Shown one piece after another: positions 1-7,692 of a stretch of 64,000 nt of DNA (positions are counted from its first letter, which is position 1; each line of letters starts with the position of its first letter). Source of the DNA: Flavobacterium sp. Root420 (GTDB taxonomy: Bacteria > Bacteroidota > Bacteroidia > Flavobacteriales > Flavobacteriaceae). The stretch is taken from the NCBI RefSeq assembly GCF_001427905.1, contig NZ_LMEF01000001.1:186394-250393 (forward strand), read 5' to 3'. The notes below the pieces were generated by a model. The model had not been told where the DNA came from and ran no database searches. It was given only the letters and a program-made list of their open reading frames with translations. The position numbers were made by a program, and so were the translations under genes.

Positions 1-727
1 TCATCGCAAAAGCAACGGTTTTCTCTGCTTTTCCACGACTCATTTGCGCTGCAACGGCATTGAATTTTAATGTTTCAAAACCTAGTTCCTGAGTCGTAAA
101 AGTTCTGTTTATTGGGAAAGAACTTCCGTAACCTGCAGCAGATCCTAACGGATTTTGATCGACAACTTTCGACGCCGCATTTAACATCGTAACATCGTCA
201 ATTAGGCTTTCAGCGTAAGCAGAAAACCACATTCCGAATGACGATGGCATTGCAATTTGTAAATGCGTATAACCTGGCAATAAAACATTCTGATGTTTCT
301 CTGCCGATTCCATTAACAGGTCAAACAATGTTTTTACTTGTTCTTTTAAAGCTTTTAATTCATCTTTTAAATACAAATGAACATCAACCAAAACCTGGTC
401 GTTACGAGAACGTGCGGTATGGATTTTCTTTCCGGCATCGCCTAGTTTTACCGTTAACAAATATTCGATTTTAGAATGTACGTCTTCAAAACTATCTTCT
501 ATTTCGAAATTTCCAACGACAATATCAGCGATGATGTCATTTAATGCATCAACCAAAGAAGTTGTTTCTTCTGCAGTCAATAAGCCAATTTGACCCAACA
601 TTTTGGCATGTGCAATTGATCCTAAAGCGTCATATTTTGCCAAAACTAAATCTAATTCACGATCGTTTCCAACGGTAAAGTGTTCGATTTGTTTGTCTGT
701 TGCAATTCCTTTTTCCCAAAGTTTCAT
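1..727 (-). CDS. argH: Argininosuccinate lyase, 3' part missing at window edge
   Basis: The last step of arginine synthesis: cleaves argininosuccinate to arginine and fumarate in the cytoplasm. The reading frame starts at the ATG complementary to 725-727 and runs off the left edge, giving about 242 of the usual 430 or so residues. The translated N-terminal part contains the family motifs ARSRNDQV (near 393-414) and PGYTHLQ (near 270-290), which are specific to this fumarase/aspartase-superfamily enzyme. It is the last gene visible of the arginine cluster, 61 nt downstream of the argE-like gene. A 16-bp palindrome lies in that spacer. Confidence 0.95.
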   Translation of the reverse strand, partial: MKLWEKGIATDKQIEHFTVGNDRELDLVLAKYDALGSIAHAKMLGQIGLLTAEETTSLVDALNDIIADIVVGNFEIEDSFEDVHSKIEYLLTVKLGDAGKKIHTARSRNDQVLVDVHLYLKDELKALKEQVKTLFDLLMESAEKHQNVLLPGYTHLQIAMPSSFGMWFSAYAESLIDDVTMLNAASKVVDQNPLGSAAGYGSSFPINRTFTTQELGFETLKFNAVAAQMSRGKAEKTVAFAM

Positions 728-742
728 AGGTGATATTTTTAG

Positions 743-775
743 AAACCCGACAGGTTTTAAAAACCTGTCGGGTTT
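743..775. repeat. 16-bp palindrome between argE-like gene and argH
   Basis: Arms at 743-758 and 760-775 (AAACCCGACAGGTTTT and its complement) are perfect, separated by one base. It resembles a terminator hairpin but lacks a long T-run on the minus strand and sits inside the operon spacer. It may instead be a dispersed repeat or a partial attenuator. Direct sequence evidence for the palindrome; function inferred. Confidence 0.7.
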
Positions 776-788
776 AATTTCGATTCAA

Positions 789-1859
789 TTATAATTTAAA
801 GAAATCTGATAATATTTTAATATACAAATCGACTCCCTCTTCAATTTCGTTTACAAAAATAAATTCGTCTGCTGAATGTGACCGTAATGTTTCTCCTGGT
901 CCTAATTTTAAGGACTGACAACTTAAAACCGATTGATCTGAAAGTGTCGGAGAGCCGTAAGTCGTTCTTCCTAAAGCGATTCCAGCCTGAACCAAACCGT
1001 GTGCAATTGGAATAGACGAAGCGTTTAAATGCATAGATCTTGGTGTTACCTCGGCATTTACATTGGCTTTTACAACCTCTAGAATCTCAGTATTTGAATA
1101 ACAATCGTTTACACGAATGTCTATTACCAAATCGCATTCTGACGGCACAACATTATGCTGTTTTCCTGCGCTGATCTGCGTCACAGTCATTTTTACAGGA
1201 CCTAAAACATCAGATATTTTATCGAATTTATAGTTTTTAAACCATTCCATTACCGGAATTGATTTGTATAACGCATTATCTTCGTTTTGGTGTGCAGCGT
1301 GACTTGCTGTTCCTTTTACTTTTACATCCAAAACCAATAAACCTTTCTCAGCTACAGCTAATTGCATCAAAGTCGGTTCGCCTACAATAGCGCAATCTAA
1401 CTCTGGTAAATGTTTTAAAACGCTGTTTAAACCGTTTTTTCCGCTGCTTTCTTCTTCGGCGGAAGCCACAATTACCAAGTTATGTGACAAGTTTTGATTT
1501 TCATAAAAATGAACAAAAGTCGCCATAAGCGAAACCAAACATCCTCCGGCATCGTTGCTTCCTAAACCGAATAATTTACTGTCTTTTTCGATTGCTTTAA
1601 ACGGATCATTAGTATAGGCCTGATTTGGCTTAACTGTATCATGATGTGAATTTAGTAAAAGTGTTGGTTTATTTTCGTTGAAATATTTATTGAAAGCCCA
1701 CACATTATTGTTTTCTCTTTTAAAAGGAATTTCGTTTTGATTGAACCAGTTTTCTATTAAAAGTGCTGTTTGATCTTCTTCACTTGAAAATGAAGGGGTT
1801 TCAATCAGATTCTTTAATAAGTTAATTGCTTCTTGGGTAAGCGTTTCTATATTCTTCAT
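789..1859 (-). CDS. argE: M20 family N-acylornithine/N-acylcitrulline deacylase (ArgE-like)
   Basis: A zinc-dependent amidohydrolase of the M20 family, 356 residues. Visible motifs are HHDTV around residues 72-76 (first metal ligands), the bridging Asp at 103 in GLGSNDAGG, the catalytic Glu pair in AEEESSG around 135, and VGEPT at 159-163. In the arginine pathway of Bacteroidota, carbamoylation precedes deacylation, so this enzyme probably removes the acyl group from N-succinyl- or N-acetyl-citrulline rather than from acetylornithine. That substrate call is inferred from the neighbouring transcarbamylase. It lies 85 nt downstream of argB and 61 nt upstream of argH. Confidence 0.85.
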   Translation of the reverse strand: MKNIETLTQEAINLLKNLIETPSFSSEEDQTALLIENWFNQNEIPFKRENNNVWAFNKYFNENKPTLLLNSHHDTVKPNQAYTNDPFKAIEKDSKLFGLGSNDAGGCLVSLMATFVHFYENQNLSHNLVIVASAEEESSGKNGLNSVLKHLPELDCAIVGEPTLMQLAVAEKGLLVLDVKVKGTASHAAHQNEDNALYKSIPVMEWFKNYKFDKISDVLGPVKMTVTQISAGKQHNVVPSECDLVIDIRVNDCYSNTEILEVVKANVNAEVTPRSMHLNASSIPIAHGLVQAGIALGRTTYGSPTLSDQSVLSCQSLKLGPGETLRSHSADEFIFVNEIEEGVDLYIKILSDFFKL

Positions 1860-1866
1860 TTTTGTT

Positions 1867-1930
1867 AGGTACTGAGGTACTAAGATTCTGGGGTTCTAAG
1901 ACTGCAAAAGTCTTGGTTTCTTAGAAACTT
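1867..1930. repeat. CTAAG/GAGGT quasi-tandem repeat in argB-argE spacer
   Basis: The spacer repeats short units such as GGTACTGAGGTACTAAG and GGGGTTCTAAG. It can also fold small hairpins, for example AAGACT/AGTCTT at 1898-1914. The same wording recurs at 2724-2781, 5091-5128 and 10970-11008, so this is a dispersed intergenic repeat family. Function unknown. Confidence 0.6.
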
Positions 1931-1944
1931 AGCAACTTTTTAGT

Positions 1945-2718
1945 CTATAATGTTATCGTCGTATGCGGAATATTTGAATTTTGAAGCATTTTATGATGCC
2001 CGATTTTGATTTTCTGAACACCTCTTGACAAGCTGTTGAAGCAATTATCCAATTTTGGAATCATTCCGGAATGAATTACTTTCTCTTCTTTTAGTTTGTT
2101 GTATAACGCTTCGTTTATTTCTGTAATTACAGATGAATCATCTTCAGAATCTTGTAAAACTCCTTGTTTTTCAAAACAATATGTTAGCGTAACATCAAAA
2201 ACTTCAGACAAGGCAATTGATAATTCGCTTGCAATGGTATCAGCATTTGTGTTTAATAATTGACCGTTTTTATCATGCGTTATAGCACAGAAAACAGGAA
2301 CAATTCCGTTTTCGAGTAACGTTTTCAATAAAGCCGTATTGACTTTTTTTACATCACCTACAAATCCGTAATCAATTGTTGGGTGATTTCTTTTTGTTGA
2401 CTGAATTAAATTTCCGTCAGCTCCTGAAAATCCCATTGCATTGTTGTCTTTGGCCTGCAATTGAGCTACAATATCTTTATTAATTTGTCCTGCATAAATC
2501 ATCACGACAACATCAAGCATTGCAGCATCGGTAATTCTGCGTCCATCAATCATTTGAGGCACTAAACCAATACTTTGTGCCATTTTTGTAGCCGATTTTC
2601 CGCCACCATGAACTAAAACTTTGTAGCCCTCAATTTTAGAAAAATCAGTTAAGAATTGTTCTAATTCTGATGGGTTGTCGATGATATTGCCACCAATTTT
2701 TATTACTGTAACTTCCAT
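1945..2718 (-). CDS. argB: N-acylglutamate kinase
   Basis: Second step of the arginine pathway: phosphorylates the gamma-carboxyl of N-acylated glutamate. The protein has 257 residues, the usual length, and an amino acid kinase fold. KIGGNIIDN sits at residues 7-15 and the nucleotide/substrate glycine loop HGGGKSATKMAQ near 38-49. Since the pathway here looks succinylated, the natural substrate may be N-succinylglutamate; the sequence alone does not settle this. It follows argF' after 74 nt of hairpin-forming repeat. Confidence 0.93.
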   Translation of the reverse strand: MEVTVIKIGGNIIDNPSELEQFLTDFSKIEGYKVLVHGGGKSATKMAQSIGLVPQMIDGRRITDAAMLDVVVMIYAGQINKDIVAQLQAKDNNAMGFSGADGNLIQSTKRNHPTIDYGFVGDVKKVNTALLKTLLENGIVPVFCAITHDKNGQLLNTNADTIASELSIALSEVFDVTLTYCFEKQGVLQDSEDDSSVITEINEALYNKLKEEKVIHSGMIPKLDNCFNSLSRGVQKIKIGHHKMLQNSNIPHTTITL

Positions 2719-2723
2719 TTTTT

Positions 2724-2781
2724 TAAGGTTCTAAGACACTAAGGTTCTGAGGTTCTAAGAAACTTAGCTGCTCAGAACCTT
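2724..2781. repeat. Hairpin-forming CTAAG repeat in argF'-argB spacer
   Basis: An outer stem AAGGTTCTGAG (2741-2751) pairs with CTCAGAACCTT (2771-2781), and an inner stem CTAAG (2755-2759) pairs with CTTAG (2763-2767). The element fills the spacer directly upstream of argB and belongs to the dispersed family seen at 1867, 5091 and 10970. It could affect mRNA processing or be a passive repeat. Confidence 0.65.
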
Positions 2782-2792
2782 AACACCTTTAT

Positions 2793-3740
2793 TTACAATT
2801 TCTTCAAAATCTTCTGTAAAACTAATTGTGCAGAATACGTTCTGTTGTTCGCTTGCTGAATAACGATTGAATTCTCGCTGTCGATCACCTCGTCACTTAC
2901 AATTACATTACGACGAACCGGAAGACAGTGCATGAATTTTCCGTTGTTTGTTAAAGCCATTTTTTCAGCAGTCACGGTCCAACTAGGGTCAATATTGGTT
3001 ACTTTTCCATAATCATTGAAGTTACTCCAGTTTTTCACATAAACGAAGTCCGCATTTTCGAAGGCTTTGTTTTGATCATATTCGATTTTACAGTCTTTTG
3101 TAATTTCAGGGCTCAATTCGTAACCTTCCGGGTGTGTAATTACAAAATCCATGTCTTTTTGCATCTGCATCATTTCTACAAATGAATTCGCAACTGCCTG
3201 AGGCAAAGCTTTTGGATGCGGTGCCCACGAAAGCACCACTTTTGGTTTATGTTTTGTTTTATATTCTTCCATTGTAATGGCATCAGCCAGAGATTGTAAC
3301 GGATGACGAACAGCACTTTCCATATTGACGATTGGTACTGTCGCATGCTTCAAAAATCCAGAAATTACGGTTTCAGCATAATCTTTTTCTTTATCAGCCA
3401 GACCTGCAAAGGCACGAATTGCGATAATATCACAATATTGTGAAACTACTTCAGCAGCTTCTTTAATATGTTCTGAAGCGCCGGAATTCATTACAGCTCC
3501 GTCTTCAAACTCTAATGTCCAGCCTTCATTGGTAAAGTTCATTACCATAACGTTCATTCCTAAATTCAAGGCTGCTTTTTGAGTACTCAAACGCGTTCTT
3601 AAACTTGGGTTAAAGAATAACATTCCCAATGTTTTATTCTTTCCTAAACTTTGATTTTTAAGCGGATTTTTTTTTATTTTTAATGCGCTTTTTACCCATT
3701 TTGATAATGAGTTGATATCCTGAATTGAAATATAATTCAT
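2793..3740 (-). CDS. argF': N-succinylornithine carbamoyltransferase (ArgF' type)
   Basis: Transfers the carbamoyl group to an N-acylated ornithine. The protein has 315 residues. The carbamoyl-phosphate loop is NPSLRTRLSTQKAALNLG (44-61) and the second catalytic signature is HCLPVRRN near the C-terminus. Both match the acylornithine transcarbamylase branch rather than classical ArgF. Ser89 in MNSGASEH aligns, by recalled sequence, with Pro90 of the Bacteroides fragilis succinylornithine enzyme and Glu92 of the Xanthomonas acetylornithine enzyme. Exchanging that Glu for Ser is reported to switch preference to succinylornithine. Family call sure; substrate call inferred. Confidence 0.85.
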   Translation of the reverse strand: MNYISIQDINSLSKWVKSALKIKKNPLKNQSLGKNKTLGMLFFNPSLRTRLSTQKAALNLGMNVMVMNFTNEGWTLEFEDGAVMNSGASEHIKEAAEVVSQYCDIIAIRAFAGLADKEKDYAETVISGFLKHATVPIVNMESAVRHPLQSLADAITMEEYKTKHKPKVVLSWAPHPKALPQAVANSFVEMMQMQKDMDFVITHPEGYELSPEITKDCKIEYDQNKAFENADFVYVKNWSNFNDYGKVTNIDPSWTVTAEKMALTNNGKFMHCLPVRRNVIVSDEVIDSENSIVIQQANNRTYSAQLVLQKILKKL

Positions 3741-3770
3741 AACTTTTTTGTTTTTTATTGTTGCGTGGTT

Positions 3771-3822
3771 TAGACGCTGATTAAACTGATTCGCTATCGC
3801 GAAGACGCAGATTTACGCGGAT
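3771..3822. repeat. Left 52-nt inverted repeat flanking the GxxExxY gene
   Basis: Its reverse complement matches 4269-4320 at 43 of 52 positions without gaps, including a 21-nt perfect core that contains CGCGATAGCG. It starts 31 nt upstream of argF' and reaches to within 4 nt of the GxxExxY stop codon. The two copies bound a unit of about 550 bp. No target-site duplication is evident. Confidence 0.85.
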
Positions 3823-3825
3823 TTT

Positions 3826-4215
3826 TTATATTCTTACTTTTCTACTGTTCTCAAATATTTTCCGCTTAAATTCTGGTTTTGCTCCAAAATTTAAAAGCAA
3901 ACCTACTTCACAATTTGTTCCTTTTAAATAATTTAAAATTTGATTTTCAAACTCTTTCACTATACAATCTGCTGCCTTTAATTCTAATATAACTAAATCA
4001 TCCACAATCAAGTCGGCATAATATTGACCAACTTCGATTCCTTTATAATAAACTTCTATCTTCTTCTGAGCTTCAACTTTAAAACCTTTATTTTTTAATT
4101 CTAAGTATAATGAATTCTGATAAACTCTCTCTAAAAATCCATGTCCTAATTCATTATATACTTCGTAAAAAGTTTTTATGATAGCATCAGTTAAATTTTG
4201 GTGTAATAATTTCAT
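3826..4215 (-). CDS. GxxExxY protein (PDDEXK_3 family)
   Basis: A 129-residue protein of the GxxExxY family, classed by Pfam with PD-(D/E)XK nuclease-like folds. The name-giving motif is GFLERVY at 26-32. A nuclease-like core Asp68 followed by E78-L-K80 is visible in YYADLIVDDLVILELKA. No cellular role is established for the family and the nuclease activity is a prediction. It has no evident link to arginine or proline synthesis, although it lies co-directionally between proB (108 nt) and argF' (85 nt). The flanking inverted repeats suggest that it came in as a cassette. Confidence 0.88.
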   Translation of the reverse strand: MKLLHQNLTDAIIKTFYEVYNELGHGFLERVYQNSLYLELKNKGFKVEAQKKIEVYYKGIEVGQYYADLIVDDLVILELKAADCIVKEFENQILNYLKGTNCEVGLLLNFGAKPEFKRKIFENSRKVRI

Positions 4216-4268
4216 ATTTAAAAATTTGAATGAAATATACTACATAAAAATTAAAAGTAGGTATAGAA

Positions 4269-4320
4269 ATCCGTTTTTATCAGCGTCTTCGCGATAGCGA
4301 ATCCGTTTCATCAGCGTTCA
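4269..4320. repeat. Right 52-nt inverted repeat flanking the GxxExxY gene
   Basis: Inverted partner of 3771-3822 (43/52 identity). It ends 3 nt before the proB stop codon complement at 4324. Its placement immediately beyond the 3' end of proB fits an insertion just downstream of that gene. Confidence 0.85.
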
Positions 4321-4323
4321 ACT

Positions 4324-5085
4324 TTACACAATCTTTGTAAAAGGAATTTCATCCTTTAATGCTTTTAAAATAAAATTATCGTTTAAGCCATTGACGATCC
4401 AGGTTTCGATGTTTGCTGCTTTTGCTATTCCGGCAGCTTCAATTTTGGATTGCATGCCACCTGTCCCGTGTGATGATTTTGATTCGCCAATTTCTTTTTC
4501 TAAAATCTTTAAATCATTGACTAATTTAATTGTTTCCGGATTTTCATCGTGAATAGAATTCTTGGTGTAAATACCGTTTGTATTGGTTGCAATAATCAGA
4601 ATATCAACATTTAAAAGAACTGCCGTTAACGCTGCTAATTTATCGTTATCTCCAAACCGAATCTCATCTGTGGCAACGGTATCATTTTCATTGATAATCG
4701 GAATGTAATTGTTCTCCACCAAAACATTAATCGTATTGACAATGTTTACTTTCGATTGTTGTTTTTCAAAATCAGAATAAGACAATAAACATTGTGATGT
4801 CAACAAACCTAAATCGCTGAAATTTTCATGGAAAATCCGCATTAAATGGGGTTGACCGATCGAAGCCAAAGCTTGTTTCAATGCAATTTCTTTACCTTTA
4901 CTTTCGAGTTTTACAAATTGTTTTGCGGCTGCGATTGCTCCCGAACTTACAATTACAAATTCGTAATCTTTGTTTAAAGCGGCAATCTGCATACCAATAT
5001 CCTCAATCTTTCCCCGTGAAATATGGTTGGTTTCCTTGGTTAAAGTATTACTTCCTATTTTTAATAAAATCCGTTTTTTGCTCAT
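4324..5085 (-). CDS. proB: Glutamate 5-kinase, short form without PUA domain
   Basis: First step of proline synthesis: phosphorylates glutamate to gamma-glutamyl phosphate. Only the amino acid kinase domain is present (253 residues against about 367 in E. coli), so the C-terminal PUA domain is absent. Motifs include KIGSNTLT (9-16), SSGAIAAAK and NENDTVATDEIRFGDNDKLAA. PUA-less ProB proteins are known in several bacteria, so this is probably intact. It lies 98 nt downstream of proA, and the ATG is preceded by CTAAG repeats rather than a visible ribosome binding site. Confidence 0.93.
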   Translation of the reverse strand: MSKKRILLKIGSNTLTKETNHISRGKIEDIGMQIAALNKDYEFVIVSSGAIAAAKQFVKLESKGKEIALKQALASIGQPHLMRIFHENFSDLGLLTSQCLLSYSDFEKQQSKVNIVNTINVLVENNYIPIINENDTVATDEIRFGDNDKLAALTAVLLNVDILIIATNTNGIYTKNSIHDENPETIKLVNDLKILEKEIGESKSSHGTGGMQSKIEAAGIAKAANIETWIVNGLNDNFILKALKDEIPFTKIV

Positions 5086-5090
5086 TTTTT

Positions 5091-5128
5091 TTAGATTCTA
5101 AGGTTCTGAGGCACTAAGATTCTAAGGT
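5091..5128. repeat. CTAAG quasi-tandem repeat upstream of proB
   Basis: Units TAGATTCTAAGG, TTCTGAGGCACTAAG and ATTCTAAGG follow one another in the proA-proB spacer. The wording is that of the repeats at 1867, 2724 and 10970. Confidence 0.6.
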
Positions 5129-5148
5129 TTTTTTAAAATTCGAATCAA

Positions 5149-5192
5149 AATTATCTCATTATCTAATTATCAAATTATCTCAATTATCTAAT
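5149..5192. repeat. ATTATCT short tandem repeat at the 3' end of proA
   Basis: About five copies of an ATTATCTCA/ATTATCTAA-like unit with 9-11 nt spacing run through the spacer and into the last codons of proA (stop at 5184). Possible slippage tract or repeat relic. Confidence 0.55.
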
Positions 5193-6377
5193 TTGCCCTT
5201 CTCCGTACACGTACCATTTATTTGTGACCAAATGTTGTAAACCAATTGGGCCTCTCTGATGCAATTTATCTGTGCTTATCGCTAATTCTCCTCCTAAACC
5301 AAATTGTCCTCCATCTGTAAATCGCGTTGACGCATTATGATACACTGCAGCGGCGTCAATAGACTCCATGAATTGCTTTGCCTTTTTTTCTTCTCTTGTA
5401 ATAATAGCTGCCGAATGCCCTCCACAATATTTGTTGATCTTTTCAATTGCATGTTCTTCAGAATCAATTGTTCCGATAACAATTTTATAATCCAGAAATT
5501 CTTCGTACCAGATATCTTCATTTTGAAGTGTTTCAGTATTTTCGAAATTTTCCAATGATTTATCAACTATAATTTCGACTTTAGATTCAGTTAAGGCCTC
5601 AATTAACATGGCGGTAAAACCTTCGAAATTAGGTAATCTCGAATCGATTAAAACTTTATCTAAAGCATTACAAGCTGATATTTTAGAAGTTTTAGCATTC
5701 AAAATCACTTTTAAAGCCAAATCGGTATCAGCATTTTCATGAACATAAACAAAATTGTTTCCGCGACCGCTAACAATTACAGGGCAAGTGGCATGTTGTT
5801 TGACAAACTCAATTAATTTTTCTCCTCCTCTCGGAACAATTAAATCAACTTTTTGAGTTGGTTTCTCTAAAAATACCTGCGTTTCTGTACGATTGTAATT
5901 CAGGTATTCAACCCAGTCTTTCGAAACTCCATTTTCTTCCAAAGCCTGATGCCATAAAGCAACAATTTTCAAATTCGATCGTAAAGACTCTTTTCCACCT
6001 TTCAATAAAATCTTATTTCCGGATTTAAAAGCTATTCCACCAGCCTCAATTGTAACGTCCGGACGCGATTCGTAAATAATTAAAATTGTACCAAAAGCTG
6101 CTGTTTTATTAATAACCTTAATTCCATTATCATGAACAAAATGAAAACGCTCTACTCCAACAGGATCTTCCTGAGAAGCCAATTGGTTTAATGATAAAAT
6201 CATCTCGTCAACTTTTTTATCATCTACTTTCAAGCGTTCTTCCATCGCCAGATCTGAGCCGACATAAGCCAACAAATCTTCTTGATTGGTGAGAATTATT
6301 TGATTCCGTTCCTGCTCGACCAGCTTTGCCATAGAGCGCAAAACCAGATTGCGTTTTTCAATTGATAATGGATTCAT
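5184..6377 (-). CDS. proA: Gamma-glutamyl phosphate reductase
   Basis: NADPH-dependent reduction of gamma-glutamyl phosphate to glutamate-5-semialdehyde, second step of proline synthesis. The protein has 397 residues with an aldehyde dehydrogenase-superfamily fold. IYESRPDVT (101-109), the glycine-rich LKGGKE, VPRGGEKLI and the catalytic Cys236 in SKISACNALDK are visible. It lies between argD and proB, so proline and arginine enzymes seem to share one transcript. Glutamate semialdehyde is also in equilibrium with ornithine metabolism. The proC gene is not in this window. Confidence 0.95.
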   Translation of the reverse strand: MNPLSIEKRNLVLRSMAKLVEQERNQIILTNQEDLLAYVGSDLAMEERLKVDDKKVDEMILSLNQLASQEDPVGVERFHFVHDNGIKVINKTAAFGTILIIYESRPDVTIEAGGIAFKSGNKILLKGGKESLRSNLKIVALWHQALEENGVSKDWVEYLNYNRTETQVFLEKPTQKVDLIVPRGGEKLIEFVKQHATCPVIVSGRGNNFVYVHENADTDLALKVILNAKTSKISACNALDKVLIDSRLPNFEGFTAMLIEALTESKVEIIVDKSLENFENTETLQNEDIWYEEFLDYKIVIGTIDSEEHAIEKINKYCGGHSAAIITREEKKAKQFMESIDAAAVYHNASTRFTDGGQFGLGGELAISTDKLHQRGPIGLQHLVTNKWYVYGEGQIR

Positions 6378-6405
6378 TTTTTTTGGTTTAATTGGTTAAT
6401 CCTTA

Positions 6406-6445
6406 ATTCGTTTAATCGATTAACCAGTTAAACGATTAAACGAAT
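6406..6445. repeat. 13-bp palindrome in argD-proA spacer
   Basis: Arms ATTCGTTTAATCG (6406-6418) and CGATTAAACGAAT (6433-6445) are perfect with a 14-nt loop. It lies inside the 89-nt spacer and has no T-run, so a terminator is unlikely. Confidence 0.65.
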
Positions 6446-6466
6446 AATCAACAGTATTTAGTAAAC

Positions 6467-7606
6467 TTAGTTTTGAAGCTCTTCTAAACTCTCTTTTAAA
6501 GCTACAATAAACGTATCAATGTCTGCTTTTTTTACTGTCAATGGTGGCAAAATTCTTAACAGATTTTTGTTGTTTGCACTTCCTGTAAAAATATGTTTCT
6601 CGATAATTAATTTCTTTCTCAAAGCAGAAACATCAAAATCAAATTCAATTCCAAGCATCAAACCCTTTCCTTTTACTTGTTTGATTCCAGGAACTTGTTT
6701 GATTTGCTCAGCGAAATAAGCCGAAACTTCGTTTACATTATCCTGCAATTTCAATTTTTCCATTACATCTAAAACTGCAATTCCAGCCGCACAAGATAAA
6801 TGGCTTCCGCCGAAAGTGGTACCTAACAATCCGTAACTTGCTTTAAATTTTGGAGAAATCAAAATGGCTCCAACCGGAAATCCATTTCCCATTCCTTTCG
6901 CCACCGAAATAATATCAGCATTGATTCCATGATGCTGGAAAGCGAAGAACTTCCCACTTCTTCCGTATCCGGATTGAACTTCATCCAAAATCAAAACCGC
7001 ATCGTGTTTTTTACATGCTTTTTCCAATGCCTGAAAAAATTCTGTCGTTCCCTGGTCTAAACCTCCAACACCCTGAATTCCTTCAATAATTACAGCCGTA
7101 ACATCACCTTTAGCCAATTCTGCTTCAACTAATTCGATTTGATTTAATGGCAAAAATGTAACGATTTGCTGCGCATTAATTGGTGCAACGATTTTTTTGT
7201 TGTCTGTAACGGCAACTGCTGCAGAAGTTCTTCCGTGGAAAGAGTTATCAAAAGCTACCACTCTTGATTTTCCGTTATGGAAAGAAGCTAATTTCAAAGC
7301 GTTTTCGTTTGCTTCAGCTCCGGAACTGCATAAAAACAATTCGTAATCTTCTAATCCTGAAAGTTTTCCTAATTTCTGAGCTAATTCTACCTGCAAAGGA
7401 TTCTGAATAGCATTCGAATAAAATCCTAAATGATCCAATTGATCTTTCAATTTGGCTACATAATCTGGTTGCGTGTGGCCAATCGAAATTACACCATGTC
7501 CGCTATATAAGTCTAAATATTCCACTCCGTTATTGTCTGTAATTGTACAGTCTATCGCTTTTACAGGAGTTATATCGTAAAGTGGGTATACGTTAAATAA
7601 ATTCAT
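6467..7606 (-). CDS. argD: Acylornithine aminotransferase
   Basis: A class III PLP aminotransferase converting N-acylglutamate semialdehyde to N-acylornithine. The protein has 379 residues. SSGAEANENALK (94-105), LDEVQSGYGRSGKFFAF with Asp208, and the Schiff-base Lys237 in ISVAKGMGNGFPVGA are visible. Sequence does not separate acetyl from succinyl substrates; context favours succinyl. It is followed by proA (89 nt) and preceded by argC (86 nt); both spacers hold perfect palindromes. Confidence 0.93.
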   Translation of the reverse strand: MNLFNVYPLYDITPVKAIDCTITDNNGVEYLDLYSGHGVISIGHTQPDYVAKLKDQLDHLGFYSNAIQNPLQVELAQKLGKLSGLEDYELFLCSSGAEANENALKLASFHNGKSRVVAFDNSFHGRTSAAVAVTDNKKIVAPINAQQIVTFLPLNQIELVEAELAKGDVTAVIIEGIQGVGGLDQGTTEFFQALEKACKKHDAVLILDEVQSGYGRSGKFFAFQHHGINADIISVAKGMGNGFPVGAILISPKFKASYGLLGTTFGGSHLSCAAGIAVLDVMEKLKLQDNVNEVSAYFAEQIKQVPGIKQVKGKGLMLGIEFDFDVSALRKKLIIEKHIFTGSANNKNLLRILPPLTVKKADIDTFIVALKESLEELQN

Positions 7607-7633
7607 CTTGTTTTTTGTTTATTTTGTTTCAGG

Positions 7634-7679
7634 TTTCAGGTTTCAAGTTGGCACAGAACGTGAAACTTGAAACCTGAAA
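7634..7679. repeat. 16-bp palindrome in argC-argD spacer
   Basis: Arms TTTCAGGTTTCAAGTT (7634-7649) and AACTTGAAACCTGAAA (7664-7679) are perfect around a 14-nt loop. Related wording (AACTGAAACCTGAAAC) recurs near 11088-11103, which suggests another dispersed family. Confidence 0.65.
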
Positions 7680-7692
7680 TTTGAAACTATTC

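Noticed and set aside
3771..4320. Classical insertion sequence
   Set aside because: Inverted repeats are present, but there is no transposase and no visible target duplication. Kept as a repeat-flanked cassette instead.
5294..5566. 90-codon minus-strand ORF inside proA
   Set aside because: Out-of-frame shadow of proA; the proA frame carries all catalytic motifs.
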